In this document: positions 15,820 to 25,800 of the stretch, in pieces
Layout of the letters: each line of letters starts with the position of its first letter
How positions within the stretch are numbered: the first letter of the stretch is position 1
Notes under the pieces: model-generated
What the model saw: only the letters and a program-made list of their open reading frames with translations
Database searches by the model: none
What the model was told of the DNA's origin: nothing
DNA from: Streptomyces cylindrosporus
GTDB taxonomy: Bacteria > Actinomycetota > Actinomycetes > Streptomycetales > Streptomycetaceae
Length of the DNA: 64,000 nt
NCBI RefSeq assembly: GCF_022698165.1
Contig: NZ_JALDAY010000011.1
Location: 1 to 64,000, forward strand
Direction of reading: 5' to 3'
Position numbers and translations under genes: made by a program

Positions 15820-18800
15820 CTAGTTGAAGCGATGAAGTATGAAGGTGTCGGATACGCCGCCTGTGATATTGGCTGGAATTGCCGGCGGAATGAAGTCAAC
15901 ACCTCCACCGAGTCCGACCTGCGCCATGTACACCAGCGCTCCTTCACTGTTCTTGGATCCACCCGTACCGATGGCGGCGTGGCCGAGCAAACCTTCACCC
16001 GCGGTCCCCTCCAGCTGTCCTCCCCAGCCCGTCAGCTGACTCACGTCGTCGGCGTTCGTGTAAACCGTGTCGCCGGCGACCGAGAATCCGAACAGGCCGA
16101 GACCGACGCCTCCGGATCCGGTCAGTGTTGTGTGGCTCACACCGTCATGGCCCTTGATGGAGACCAGGCAGATACTCGCGCTCACGGAAAGTCCCGCGGA
16201 GACCCCGAAACTTCCGCAGAGCCCCTCTCCATGCGGCACGAGTCCGTGGAAGAACTTGGAAATGCCACAGGTGAAGCCACAGCTTTTCTGCTTGTCGGCC
16301 GCGGCCGCCGCCATGCGGCGCGCTCGGGCGGAGGCTGCCTTTTCACGAGCGGCGGCCTGCTGGGCCTGTGTCGTCTTGGTGGTGTTCCCGCTCGTCTGCT
16401 TGCTGACATTCCCGCTGTCACTGCTCGCCGTGCCGCTGCTGCATTTGTGCGTGTCGCAGTAGTGGCTGGAGCCCTTGTAGTCCTTCGACGCGGGGTCGTT
16501 CTCGGAGTGATAGGTGCCGTACGTGCCGTTGCTGCCGGAGCAGAAGTGCGGGTAGCAGGATTCCAGGCCGGTGGGATCGCTCTCGGTGACGGGATTGTCG
16601 CCGGCGTAGGCGTAGCCGTTGAGTTCCTGGGAGCTGTCGGCCTCGAACACCGGGTCGAGGCTGATGAAGCGGCCGATGGTGGGGTCATACTCGCGGGCGC
16701 CGACGTCGGTGAGGGCGGTGGCGGTGTCGGTGGGCTTGTCGAGGAAGGTGCGGTTGTCGACCCAAGTGGCCGTGGTGCCGCGAGAGTTGCCGTAGGGGTC
16801 GAACTGGCGCCAGGTGGGGGTCTGGGCGGTGGAGTCGAGGTAGAGGCTGTTGGTGCCGTGCTGGTCGGAGGCGAGTTCGAAGCCGTAGTTGGTTCCGGTG
16901 CCGGTGCGGACGACGGTGGCCCCGCCTGGGAGGGAGTAGTAGCGCACGCCGGTGGCGGTGCCGGCGGAGGTGTTGAGGGTGATCTGCTCGCTGCCGAGGT
17001 ACAGCGTGGTGGTGGTGGGGTCGATCTGCAGCAGCAGGTTGCCGTCGGCGTCGTAGATGTAGTTGGTGGAGGTGCCGGTGGTGCTGTTGGAGACGGTGGT
17101 CAGCTGGTCGCTGTTGTTCCAGACGAGGCTCTGGTTGCCGGTGCTGGTGTCGCGGGTAGTGGTGTTGCCGGCGTCGTCGTAGCCGTAGCTGGTGGAGGCG
17201 GTGGTGCCGCCGGTGGTGGTCGTGCCGGTCAGGGTGTTGGGCTGGCTGCTGGAGTAGGCGTTGTGGGTGACGGTGTCGGCGGCGGTTCCGGAGACGGTGT
17301 GCTGGGTCTGGGTGTCCCGGTTGCCGATGGCGTCGTAGGTCCAGCTGGTCCAGTACGCGCCGCCCGTGATGCCGTCGCCGACCGTGCTGTGACTGCTGCT
17401 GGTGGGGGTGGCCGCGCAGGCGTCGGTGGCGGTCCAGGCCGTGGTGAGGCGGTCGAGGGCGTCGTAGGTGAAGCACTGCGTCTCGGCCGTGCTGCTGGAA
17501 CCGGAGCGGGTGTCGGTCTGCTGCGTGGTGTTGCCGGCCAGGTCGTAGGTGTAGGCCGTGTCGTCCACGGTGGCCGGGGTGGTGGTGGAGCGGGTGACGA
17601 GCTGGTCCGACAGGTCCCCGGTGTGGGCGTCGTAGGTGTCGGTGACGGTGGCGTAGGAGGTGGATGAGCCGAGCTTGACCTGGGCGACCTGGTCGTAGGC
17701 GCTGTAGGTGGTGCTCTGCAGGTAGCCGTAGGCGCCGGCCAGCGCGTTGGGTTCGTCGTCGTTGTTGTAGCCGTGGGTGACGGTTTCGGCGGGCAGGCCG
17801 CCGCCGAGGGCGTAGCCGTCGGTGTACAGCAGGCCGTTGACGCTGGTGTAGGAGTGGGTGATCTTCCAGGTCTTGCCGAGGACAGTGCCCTGTGCGGCGG
17901 AGGGGACGATGGTCTCCTCGCCCAGGGATTCACCGAACACGTTGAAGTTGACGGCCTGTTGGACATAGGCGTAACCACCGCTGTAGGAGGTCGCCGTGGT
18001 GACGTGCCCAACCGGGTAGGTCATGCCGGAGATCGCGGTGTTGGCGTTGTCGTAGACCCAGGACGCGGTCTGGTTGCCGGGCGAGCTGGTGGAGGCGTAG
18101 GCGACCTGGGCGGCGCTGGCGGCCGCGTACTCGCCGGTTTTGCGGTCGAGCGCGTCGTAGGTGTAGGAGACGTACTCACCGCGGGAGTCCTGGGTCTGCA
18201 GCAGGTTGCCGTCCGCGTCGTAGCCCATGGTGGACTTGCCGGCCGTGGGGTCGGTCTTGGAGACCACCTCCCCGGCCAGGTCGTACGTGCTGGTCCACTT
18301 GTCGCCGTTGGCGTCGGTGACGGTGGACTGCTGGCCGTGGCCGTCGTAGCCGTACTTGGTGGCGCTGGTGGTGCCGCCGGTGAGGTAGAAGATCCCGGTG
18401 CTGGTGTTCGACGGGGTGGTCAGCGTCGGCGCGGCGGTGTACTCGTCCAGCTCGCTGTCACGGCCGAGCGGGTCGGTGTAGGTGGTCTTGGTGACGCCGC
18501 CGGTGGGCGGGATGACGGTGGTGGAGTCGCCGTTGTGGACCGTGGTGCTGGTCGAGACGACCTTGCCGTACTCCTCGGAGGTGTCGTAGATCTGCTGCCC
18601 GAGCCCGTCATAGGTGTAGACGTCCTGGTCGGCGACCTGGTTGTCGGCCACCGAGTCCAGCGCCAGCGTCGGCGTGGTGGCGGAGTCCCAGTAGCCGGTG
18701 TTCTTCTTCGCCGTCCAGCCGCGTGAGTCGTACAGGGTGTCGTCGATCAGCCGGCCGCCCTGCGGGGTGTACGTCTGGGTCTGGCGGGCGCGGCCGAAGG

Positions 18801-21800
18801 AGTCCTCGATGCTGACCGAGGTGAGGTATCCGCTGTTGTCGTTGAGGGTGTTGGTCACCACACCCGACAGCGCGGTGTTGGACAGGGTGTACGTGTAGGT
18901 CTCGTTGGCCAGTGCGGTGGTGGCGCGGTTGTTCTTCCACACCGAGGTGGTCCGGCCGAGCGCGTCGTACTGGGTGGTGGTCACCACGTGGTTGGCGTCG
19001 GTCGCGGTGAGGGTCAGGCCCCGCTCGGGGTCGAGGGTGGAGCTGCTGGTGTGGGCGACTCCGCCGACCGTGGGCTGGGTGACGGTCTGTCCGGTGGTCA
19101 GGTAGGCGGAGTTGACCGTGTAGGCGGTCGTGGTGGTGTTGCCGTCGCCGTTCGTGGTGCTGTTCAGGCGGTGGTAGGTGCTGTCGTAGGTGTTCTGCGC
19201 GGTGGTGCGCCAGGTGAAGGAGCCCGTGCCGTAGTCGGTGGCCGTGCGGGTCATCGTGACCAGGCCCATGGTCGGGGCGCTGGCCTGCGGGAACGTGGTG
19301 GAGAAGGTGGTGTCGTCGTAGAACGTGCGAGTGGCGGAGACGACCTGGTCGGGCCGGGTGACACTACTGGGCGCGCCGAGCGTGTTCAGTCCGCTGGGGA
19401 CGGACGCGGTCGCCCCTTCGGTGAAGCCGGAGCAGGCGACCGAGTCCTGTTCGGTGCCGGAGACCAGGCCGACGATGTTGGCGCTGGTGTTGGCGGGTGC
19501 ATAGGTGGTGCTCGTGCACTGGTCGTAGGCGGTGTCGGCCGGCACGGTGTGCGTGTATTCGTAGGTGGGCAGGGCGAAGTCGTCGTCGGAACGGGTGGCG
19601 TCGTAGGTGGTGTCGGTCTCGGTGTAGCGCCAGCTGGTGGTGCCGCCGTCGGTCAGCCGCTGCCGGGTCCACTCCTCCGCGGTGCCCGTGGCCCTCGCTG
19701 TCAGGTCCGGCAGCCCGGACCGGGCGCGGGTCGCGGTGGCCGCGGAGACCCAGTACGAGTAGATCGTGGAGTGGTCGACACTGCCGCCGTCGCCGAGATA
19801 GGACGCCGACTCCAGGAGGCTGCCGGAGAGTTGGGCGGAATCGGTGTGGCTGCCACCCTGGGAATCGGTCAGCGACACGCTCCGGGTCGAGGTCGAGGAC
19901 AGCCAGTCGCCGTCCATGCCCTGGTAGTAGGAGTCGACCTGCTTGGTCCGGGCGTCGCCGGAGCCGTTGCCGGTCGTGGTGGTCACCTGCCGGTAGCCGC
20001 GCCACTGCCCGTACGTGCGGTACTTGGCCTTGGTGTTCTCGTCGTCGTCGTAGTGCCAGGCCGCGCCTGAGTACGCGTAGTCGGTTTCCTTGGTCGCCGA
20101 GCCGCCAGTGGTGTCGGTCTCCAACACCTCCTGGACCGCGTACTTGTTGAACCAGTCCCGCATCGGGCTGATGTAGCCGCTGGGCGTCCAGTACTCGGGG
20201 AAGCAGGAGGCGGTGTTCGAGGACGGGGTGGCCGAGGTCGAGCACGCGGTCGGCAGGCTGTAGGAGACGCCGATGACCCCGCCCAGCTCGTTGGTGATCG
20301 CCGTGATGCGGTAGCGGAACAGGCCCGGGTAAGTGGAGGTGTCTACCCGGTTCTCCAGGGCTGAGCCGGTGAACTTCACGGCCGGCATGGTGATCGAGGA
20401 GGTCGAGCCGCCCGCCGTGGTGTCCGAGCCGGTGCGCTGAATGGCGGACAGCCACAGCGTCGCGCTGGTCGCATCGCCCGTCGAAGGCTCCGTCTGGGTC
20501 AGCGCATAGGAGTCGACGGTCGCATACGCGCCGGCGGAGACCGAGTACTGCTGGGTGGTGATCGACGTCAGGCGGACCGTGGAGAAGAACGACGGCCCGT
20601 ACGCGCTGCAGGTCGCGCCCGACGCGCAGATGAGGTCGTAGGGGACGTCCGGGTAGTACGAGGCGTTGGACGAGGTCTCCGCACTGCCGCAGTTGGTGCT
20701 GGTGGAGGTGCAGCGCACCGACGTGCCGTAGACGATCTTGTCCGGGACGGTGCCGTAGGGGCCGGTGGCCGTGGTGAAGCCGTAGTCGATGTGCGCGAGG
20801 TAGGAGTCGCGCACGTACTTGACCTCGGAGGCTCCCTTGTAGGCGCCGTAGTAGTTGGTGTCCTGCTTGTAGTAGTACGCCATCGCCGCACCGGTGGCGG
20901 TGGTGACGTAGTCCAGGTGCCACTTGTACGCCATGGTGCAGTAGCTGCTGGTGGCGGTGGAGTCGTAGCAAGGGTCTCCGGAGTGCGCCGCGTACACGCG
21001 CTCGGAGTCCACCGAGTTCGTCGTGTCGTCGCCGGATGTCCAGCCGGGCAGCTCGTTGCGGCCGAAGTAGTACTTGGTGCCGTCCCGCTCCGTGATCACC
21101 CAGTACGAGGTGTCGTACGTACCCGATCCGTTCGACGAGCCGGTCACCTTCGTGACCGTGGAGCCGTTGTCGTTGGCCAGTTTGTAAGTGGAGGTGGACG
21201 AGTCGTAGACGATCGAGGTCGAGGTCCCGTTCAGGGACAGCGTCAGGACCGGCCCGTCGTAGCACTCGTCCGATGTGGTCACCGACCCGGCACTGCCCTC
21301 CGGAGAGTCGGCGCACGGGGTGAACGCCTGTGCCACGAACGAGTCCTGCGTGCTCCAGCCGTCACCCACCCAGGAGGCCTGGGCCTGGGTGTTCGCCGTC
21401 TTGCCGTCGACGCTGCCGGAGTCGTACGACAGCGACGGGTCCGGCGCCAGCGAGGTCGATGCACCCAGCGCTTCGACCTTGTAGGTGTAGGTGAAGTCAC
21501 CCGAAGACCCTGACTGGGACCAGGAACCCGCGGAAGACAGGGTGGAGGCGTAGTTTCCGCCCGCCCCGCCTTCCTGGCCGGTGGAGTCCGTGGCCGCGAT
21601 CACGGTCGCCGCACCCGAGGTCGAGGCCGTCTGCGCCGAGGCGGAAGCGGAGACCGATCCGGTGTACTCCGCCGAGACCACCGACGCGGTCGCGGTCCGA
21701 CGGCCGTCGAGGGAAGCGGTGTTCGCCACCGGAGCCTTCGTGGCGAGGGTGAGCTCCGCCGAAACAGCCGCCTTCTTGGGGTTGTTGACCGACGTCAAGG

Positions 21801-22428
21801 GTGTCTGCACACGGCACTCGGCCAGTTGAGGAGTCGTCAAGGCGCAGGCGGGCAGCTCCACCAGCCGCAGCCGGGAGGCGTAGTTGCCACCGATCGCCTG
21901 GCTGAACGCGCCGTAGTCCAACCCGACTTTCACCCGGCCCGAGCCGGATGCGCCGGCCCCGGCGCCCTGGCCGGTGGCGAGCGACCAGACCGGGCCGGAG
22001 ACACCCAGGCGCGCGGACAGCGAGCGCGACTTGACCGAGACTCCCAACGTCGTCGGGCCGATGTAGGTGCCCTTACCGGGGGCCACGGCCTGAGCCCAGA
22101 CCGGGGTTCCCGCCGCGACCGCCTTGGTTCCCGCGGCGGCCGTGCCCTTGGGCGCCGTCAGGTGAACCGTTCCACCACGAGCCCTGGGCCAGGCAGTCCG
22201 GGTGGGTGTGACGGTGTGCCGGGTGACGGTGGAGATGTGCACCTGCTTGTGCGGGACCGGCTTCAGGCCGGTGACCGAACGGCCGACGTCGACCTTCGGC
22301 TTGGCGGCCGGCTCGGTGAGCAGTGGTAGTGCGCTCGCTGTCGGCCCGAGGGCCAGGCCCAGGGACCAGGCCAGCACCGTGGCCCATCCCGTCACTCGGC
22401 TGATTCTGCGCACGCGTCTACCGGACAC
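15820..22428 (-). CDS. Secreted RHS/YD-repeat protein with unique C-terminal domain (candidate polymorphic toxin)
   Basis: A 2202-residue protein. A Sec signal peptide covers residues 1-33 (WATVLAWSLGLALGPTASA). A Ser/Thr/Ala-rich N-terminal region is followed by a long series of YD repeats (such as YGYDGHGQQSTVTDANGDK and YDADGNLLQTQDSRGEYVSY). The RHS core closes with REYDPTIGRFISLDPVF and ends at DPTGL near residue 1955. The last 247 residues are unrelated to RHS. They contain two C-x2-H-x-C motifs (CYPHFC, CDTHKC), an Ala/Arg/Lys helix, then Gly-rich alternating segments (GVSAGLSVSASICLVSIKG, GGVGLGLFGFSVAGDTVY). RHS cores encapsulate C-terminal toxins in known systems. GTG at 22428 was chosen because of GAGGGGGAGG just upstream. 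Enzymatic activity is not recognisable. Confidence 0.85.
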   Translation of the reverse strand: MSGRRVRRISRVTGWATVLAWSLGLALGPTASALPLLTEPAAKPKVDVGRSVTGLKPVPHKQVHISTVTRHTVTPTRTAWPRARGGTVHLTAPKGTAAAGTKAVAAGTPVWAQAVAPGKGTYIGPTTLGVSVKSRSLSARLGVSGPVWSLATGQGAGAGASGSGRVKVGLDYGAFSQAIGGNYASRLRLVELPACALTTPQLAECRVQTPLTSVNNPKKAAVSAELTLATKAPVANTASLDGRRTATASVVSAEYTGSVSASASAQTASTSGAATVIAATDSTGQEGGAGGNYASTLSSAGSWSQSGSSGDFTYTYKVEALGASTSLAPDPSLSYDSGSVDGKTANTQAQASWVGDGWSTQDSFVAQAFTPCADSPEGSAGSVTTSDECYDGPVLTLSLNGTSTSIVYDSSTSTYKLANDNGSTVTKVTGSSNGSGTYDTSYWVITERDGTKYYFGRNELPGWTSGDDTTNSVDSERVYAAHSGDPCYDSTATSSYCTMAYKWHLDYVTTATGAAMAYYYKQDTNYYGAYKGASEVKYVRDSYLAHIDYGFTTATGPYGTVPDKIVYGTSVRCTSTSTNCGSAETSSNASYYPDVPYDLICASGATCSAYGPSFFSTVRLTSITTQQYSVSAGAYATVDSYALTQTEPSTGDATSATLWLSAIQRTGSDTTAGGSTSSITMPAVKFTGSALENRVDTSTYPGLFRYRITAITNELGGVIGVSYSLPTACSTSATPSSNTASCFPEYWTPSGYISPMRDWFNKYAVQEVLETDTTGGSATKETDYAYSGAAWHYDDDENTKAKYRTYGQWRGYRQVTTTTGNGSGDARTKQVDSYYQGMDGDWLSSTSTRSVSLTDSQGGSHTDSAQLSGSLLESASYLGDGGSVDHSTIYSYWVSAATATRARSGLPDLTARATGTAEEWTRQRLTDGGTTSWRYTETDTTYDATRSDDDFALPTYEYTHTVPADTAYDQCTSTTYAPANTSANIVGLVSGTEQDSVACSGFTEGATASVPSGLNTLGAPSSVTRPDQVVSATRTFYDDTTFSTTFPQASAPTMGLVTMTRTATDYGTGSFTWRTTAQNTYDSTYHRLNSTTNGDGNTTTTAYTVNSAYLTTGQTVTQPTVGGVAHTSSSTLDPERGLTLTATDANHVVTTTQYDALGRTTSVWKNNRATTALANETYTYTLSNTALSGVVTNTLNDNSGYLTSVSIEDSFGRARQTQTYTPQGGRLIDDTLYDSRGWTAKKNTGYWDSATTPTLALDSVADNQVADQDVYTYDGLGQQIYDTSEEYGKVVSTSTTVHNGDSTTVIPPTGGVTKTTYTDPLGRDSELDEYTAAPTLTTPSNTSTGIFYLTGGTTSATKYGYDGHGQQSTVTDANGDKWTSTYDLAGEVVSKTDPTAGKSTMGYDADGNLLQTQDSRGEYVSYTYDALDRKTGEYAAASAAQVAYASTSSPGNQTASWVYDNANTAISGMTYPVGHVTTATSYSGGYAYVQQAVNFNVFGESLGEETIVPSAAQGTVLGKTWKITHSYTSVNGLLYTDGYALGGGLPAETVTHGYNNDDEPNALAGAYGYLQSTTYSAYDQVAQVKLGSSTSYATVTDTYDAHTGDLSDQLVTRSTTTPATVDDTAYTYDLAGNTTQQTDTRSGSSSTAETQCFTYDALDRLTTAWTATDACAATPTSSSHSTVGDGITGGAYWTSWTYDAIGNRDTQTQHTVSGTAADTVTHNAYSSSQPNTLTGTTTTGGTTASTSYGYDDAGNTTTRDTSTGNQSLVWNNSDQLTTVSNSTTGTSTNYIYDADGNLLLQIDPTTTTLYLGSEQITLNTSAGTATGVRYYSLPGGATVVRTGTGTNYGFELASDQHGTNSLYLDSTAQTPTWRQFDPYGNSRGTTATWVDNRTFLDKPTDTATALTDVGAREYDPTIGRFISLDPVFEADSSQELNGYAYAGDNPVTESDPTGLESCYPHFCSGSNGTYGTYHSENDPASKDYKGSSHYCDTHKCSSGTASSDSGNVSKQTSGNTTKTTQAQQAAAREKAASARARRMAAAAADKQKSCGFTCGISKFFHGLVPHGEGLCGSFGVSAGLSVSASICLVSIKGHDGVSHTTLTGSGGVGLGLFGFSVAGDTVYTNADDVSQLTGWGGQLEGTAGEGLLGHAAIGTGGSKNSEGALVYMAQVGLGGGVDFIPPAIPANITGGVSDTFILHRFN

Positions 22429-22819
22429 GGCCTCCCCCTCGTCGCACCCCATGCCGAAATGCCGGACGACGCCAAGGAGTACCTGAAATTTCAACTCCAG
22501 AGAATAAGGAATTCGAAAAGAACTCACAGCTATGCGTCGGCAAATAACAACAGAAGCAGACATCTTCGACATGGACATGCAGTGATCTGAATCACAGCAG
22601 CCTGCGCAAGGGCCTCAACTGCCCATACGGTGACGCGGCTTCAGGCACTCAGCTACACGAAGCAGGGATCTCGGGAATTTCTATGAGGAGGCTGTGAGTA
22701 ATACCAAAGAGCTCTCAACTCAAATTTGCGAACACTTGGCCGTTCCCGGTGTTCCACCAGATGCGGCCGGTCGATCACGCTCGGTTTTTTCAGCAGAACG
22801 AAGAATTGGGGGAAAGTAA
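22429..22819. promoter_or_regulatory. AT-rich divergent intergenic region between two giant secreted-protein genes
   Basis: This 391-bp interval is visibly lower in GC than the flanking genes, especially 22480-22600 and 22690-22810. It must carry the promoters of the RHS gene (minus) and the modular secreted protein gene (plus). The plus-strand gene has the ribosome-binding site GGGGGAAAG five bases before ATG at 22820. I could not fix the -10/-35 boxes with confidence. Confidence 0.55.
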
Positions 22820-25800
22820 ATGCAAAAGACTAAGCAGGCTTCACCGCCTCGCCCATGGGCTCGCCGGGTGATCACCGGCGCCGCCGCTCTCGCGATCACC
22901 GGAGCGCTCGGCCTCCCCGCCCTCGCCCAGGCGGCCACCCCGACGACACGGGCCTCCGCCGCCCGGGCATCGGCCGGCTCCTCCCCGGGGCTGAGCGAGC
23001 AGCAGGCGCTGGCGAAGGCCCGGACCACCGGCAAGCCGGTGCGGGCCTCGGCCGCCACGACGGACTCCTCCACGCTCACCGCCAATCCCGACGGGACGCT
23101 GACGCTCAGACAGACGGTCGCGCCCGTACGCAAGTTGGTGCACGGCAGATGGAAGTCGCTGGACGCGACGCTGGTCCGGCACGCGGACGGCACCATCTCC
23201 CCCAAGGTGTCGACCAGTTCACTGAGCCTGTCGGGCGGCGGTACGCACACCCCGCTGGCGACCATGCGAGCCGGCAGCGGCTCCCTGGGCGTGTCCCTGC
23301 CGGCCGGATTCACCCTCACCGCACCCACCCTGTCCGGGGCCACCGCGACCTACCACGACGTCCTTCCCGACGTGGACCTCGCGGTCACCGCCCAGGACAC
23401 CGGCGGGTTCAGCGAGGTCCTGGTCGTCAGGAACGCCACCGCCGCCGCGAACCCGGCGCTGGCCGACCTGACCTTGTCCACCAAGGCCACCGGCGTCACC
23501 CTGGCCGACGACGCGGCCGGGGACATCACCGCCAAGGACCGCGCCGGGCGCACGGTGTTCTCCGCCACCGCGCCCACCATGTGGGACTCCAGCCGCCCCG
23601 CGTCGAACACGCCGAGGACCACCGACCCGCACACCGGGCAGACCGTCGACAAGCGCAGCGGCACGCCACTCGCCTCCAGCACCATCGCACCCGGCAAAGC
23701 CGCCCGCACGGCGAGCCTCAAGGCCGCCTACCACCACGGCCGCATCAGCCTCTCACCCGCGCGCGCCCTGCTGACCGGAAAGAACACCGTCTACCCCGTC
23801 TACATCGACCCCACCTTCACCGCCTCCGGCCAGACCGACACCGTCCAGGCCTGGGCGTTCGTCGACAGCGAGTGGCCGTCGACCGCGTTCTGGAAGCCCG
23901 CGGCCTCCACCCCCGGTCCCCTGCACGTCGGTTACACCGACTGGACCTCCGACGTCTCCACCAACCGGGCCTTCTACCAGACCAGCGTCCACAGCGGACT
24001 CTGGGGCGCCCAGGACGTGATCTCCTCCGACATCTCCTTCTACGAGAACTGGTCGGCCTCCTGCACCAAAGAGGACGTCGACTTGTACTGGACCGGATCG
24101 ATCAGTTCCAGCACCACCTGGAACAACCAGCCCGCCCGCCTCAAGTCCCTCGGTTCCCAGTCCGCCGCGCACGGCTGGTCCACCTCTTGCGGCCCCGCCG
24201 ACGTCACCTTCGACATCACCTCGCTGATGCAGCAGGCCGCCGACAACAAGTGGTCCAAGGCCACCTTCGAGCTCAAGGCCGCCGACGAGAGCAACGACCT
24301 GGCCTGGAAGCAGTTCAGCAAGCAGGCCACCATCACCACCACCTACGACCACACCCCCAACACCCCGACCGCACTGACCACCAGCCCCACCACCAGCTGC
24401 ACGGCCACCACGCCCACCTCGCTGGGCCTGGGCGACGTCACCCTGCGCGCCGGAGTCTCCGACCCGGACGGCACCACCAGCCCGCTCACCGCGAACTTCA
24501 CGCTGAAGAACATGGCGAGCAACGCCACCTACACCCGCGCGATCAACGCCACCAGCGGCACCACGACCAGCACCCTCTTCTCCCACACGAGTGCCTCCGG
24601 GCCCTTCGCGGCGCTCACCGCGAAAACCGAGTTTGCCTGGTATCTCACCGCCACCGACCAGCATCTGACGAGCAGTCAGTCGAAGACCTGCCACTTCTAC
24701 TACGACCCCACCGCGCCCGGCGCCCCCACCATCACCCCGGTCACGTCCACCACCAGCCAGTGCCCCGAACTCACCGACAGCCCCTCGGGCGACAGCCTGT
24801 GCACGGTGGGCACCGCCGCGAGCTTCACCATCACGGACACCAACAGCAGCACGGCGCCCGGCAGTTACCGCTACCAGCTCAACGGCGGCAACCCCGTCAG
24901 TGTCACCGCCTCCACGTCCAGCCCCTACACCGCCACCGTCTCCCTCAAGCCCACCACCCAGACCAACACCCTCACCGTCACCGCGGTCGGAAGCAGCGGC
25001 AACGTCGGTGACACCTACGACTACCGCTTCATCGCCGGCGCCCCCGCCACCGCCTCCGGCGACGACCTCAACGGGGACGGCAACGCCGACCTGCTGACCG
25101 TCGGCGGGAAGAACTCCCTGCCCGCAGGGCTCTGGCAGGCCACCGGTACCGGCAGCGGCAAGGTCAACCCGGTCGCCCGGAACATCGGCATCGACGGCAA
25201 CGGCGTCTCCACCACTCAGACCGCCACCTCCTTCACCGGCACCCAGGCCATCACCGGACACTTCTTCACCGGCGCCGGCTTCAACGACGTCCTCGACTAC
25301 GGCTACGACACCTCAACCGGCGCCGTCACCGGCGAGATCCTGCGCGGCCAGGGCGACGGCACCGACCTCCAGCCCGTCGACACCCTCCCCGTCACCAACT
25401 CCACCGGCGTCTTCGCCCTGACCTCCACCACCTTCAACGACGACGGCACCACCACCGACACCACCACCCCCGCAACCTCCATCGCCAACGGCGGCGGCCT
25501 CTACTACACCGTCAACGGAGAGACGCCTTCGGGCTACCCCGACCTCCTGCTGGTGATCAACGGCTCGCTGTACGACGAGAACTCCGCGCCGGCCCAGGGC
25601 CTCTACCCCGGCGCCGACCAGGCCACCGACCTGGCCGACTACAACCCCTACTGCCTCGCCCAGAACACCTCCACCACCACCGGTTGCACCACCGGCTGGA
25701 GCGGCTGGACCATCACCAGCACCCTCGACGCCAACGGCCTGCCGGAGCTGTTCGCCCGCGACACCAGCACCGACACCAGCGACCCCTCACACGGCCAGCT

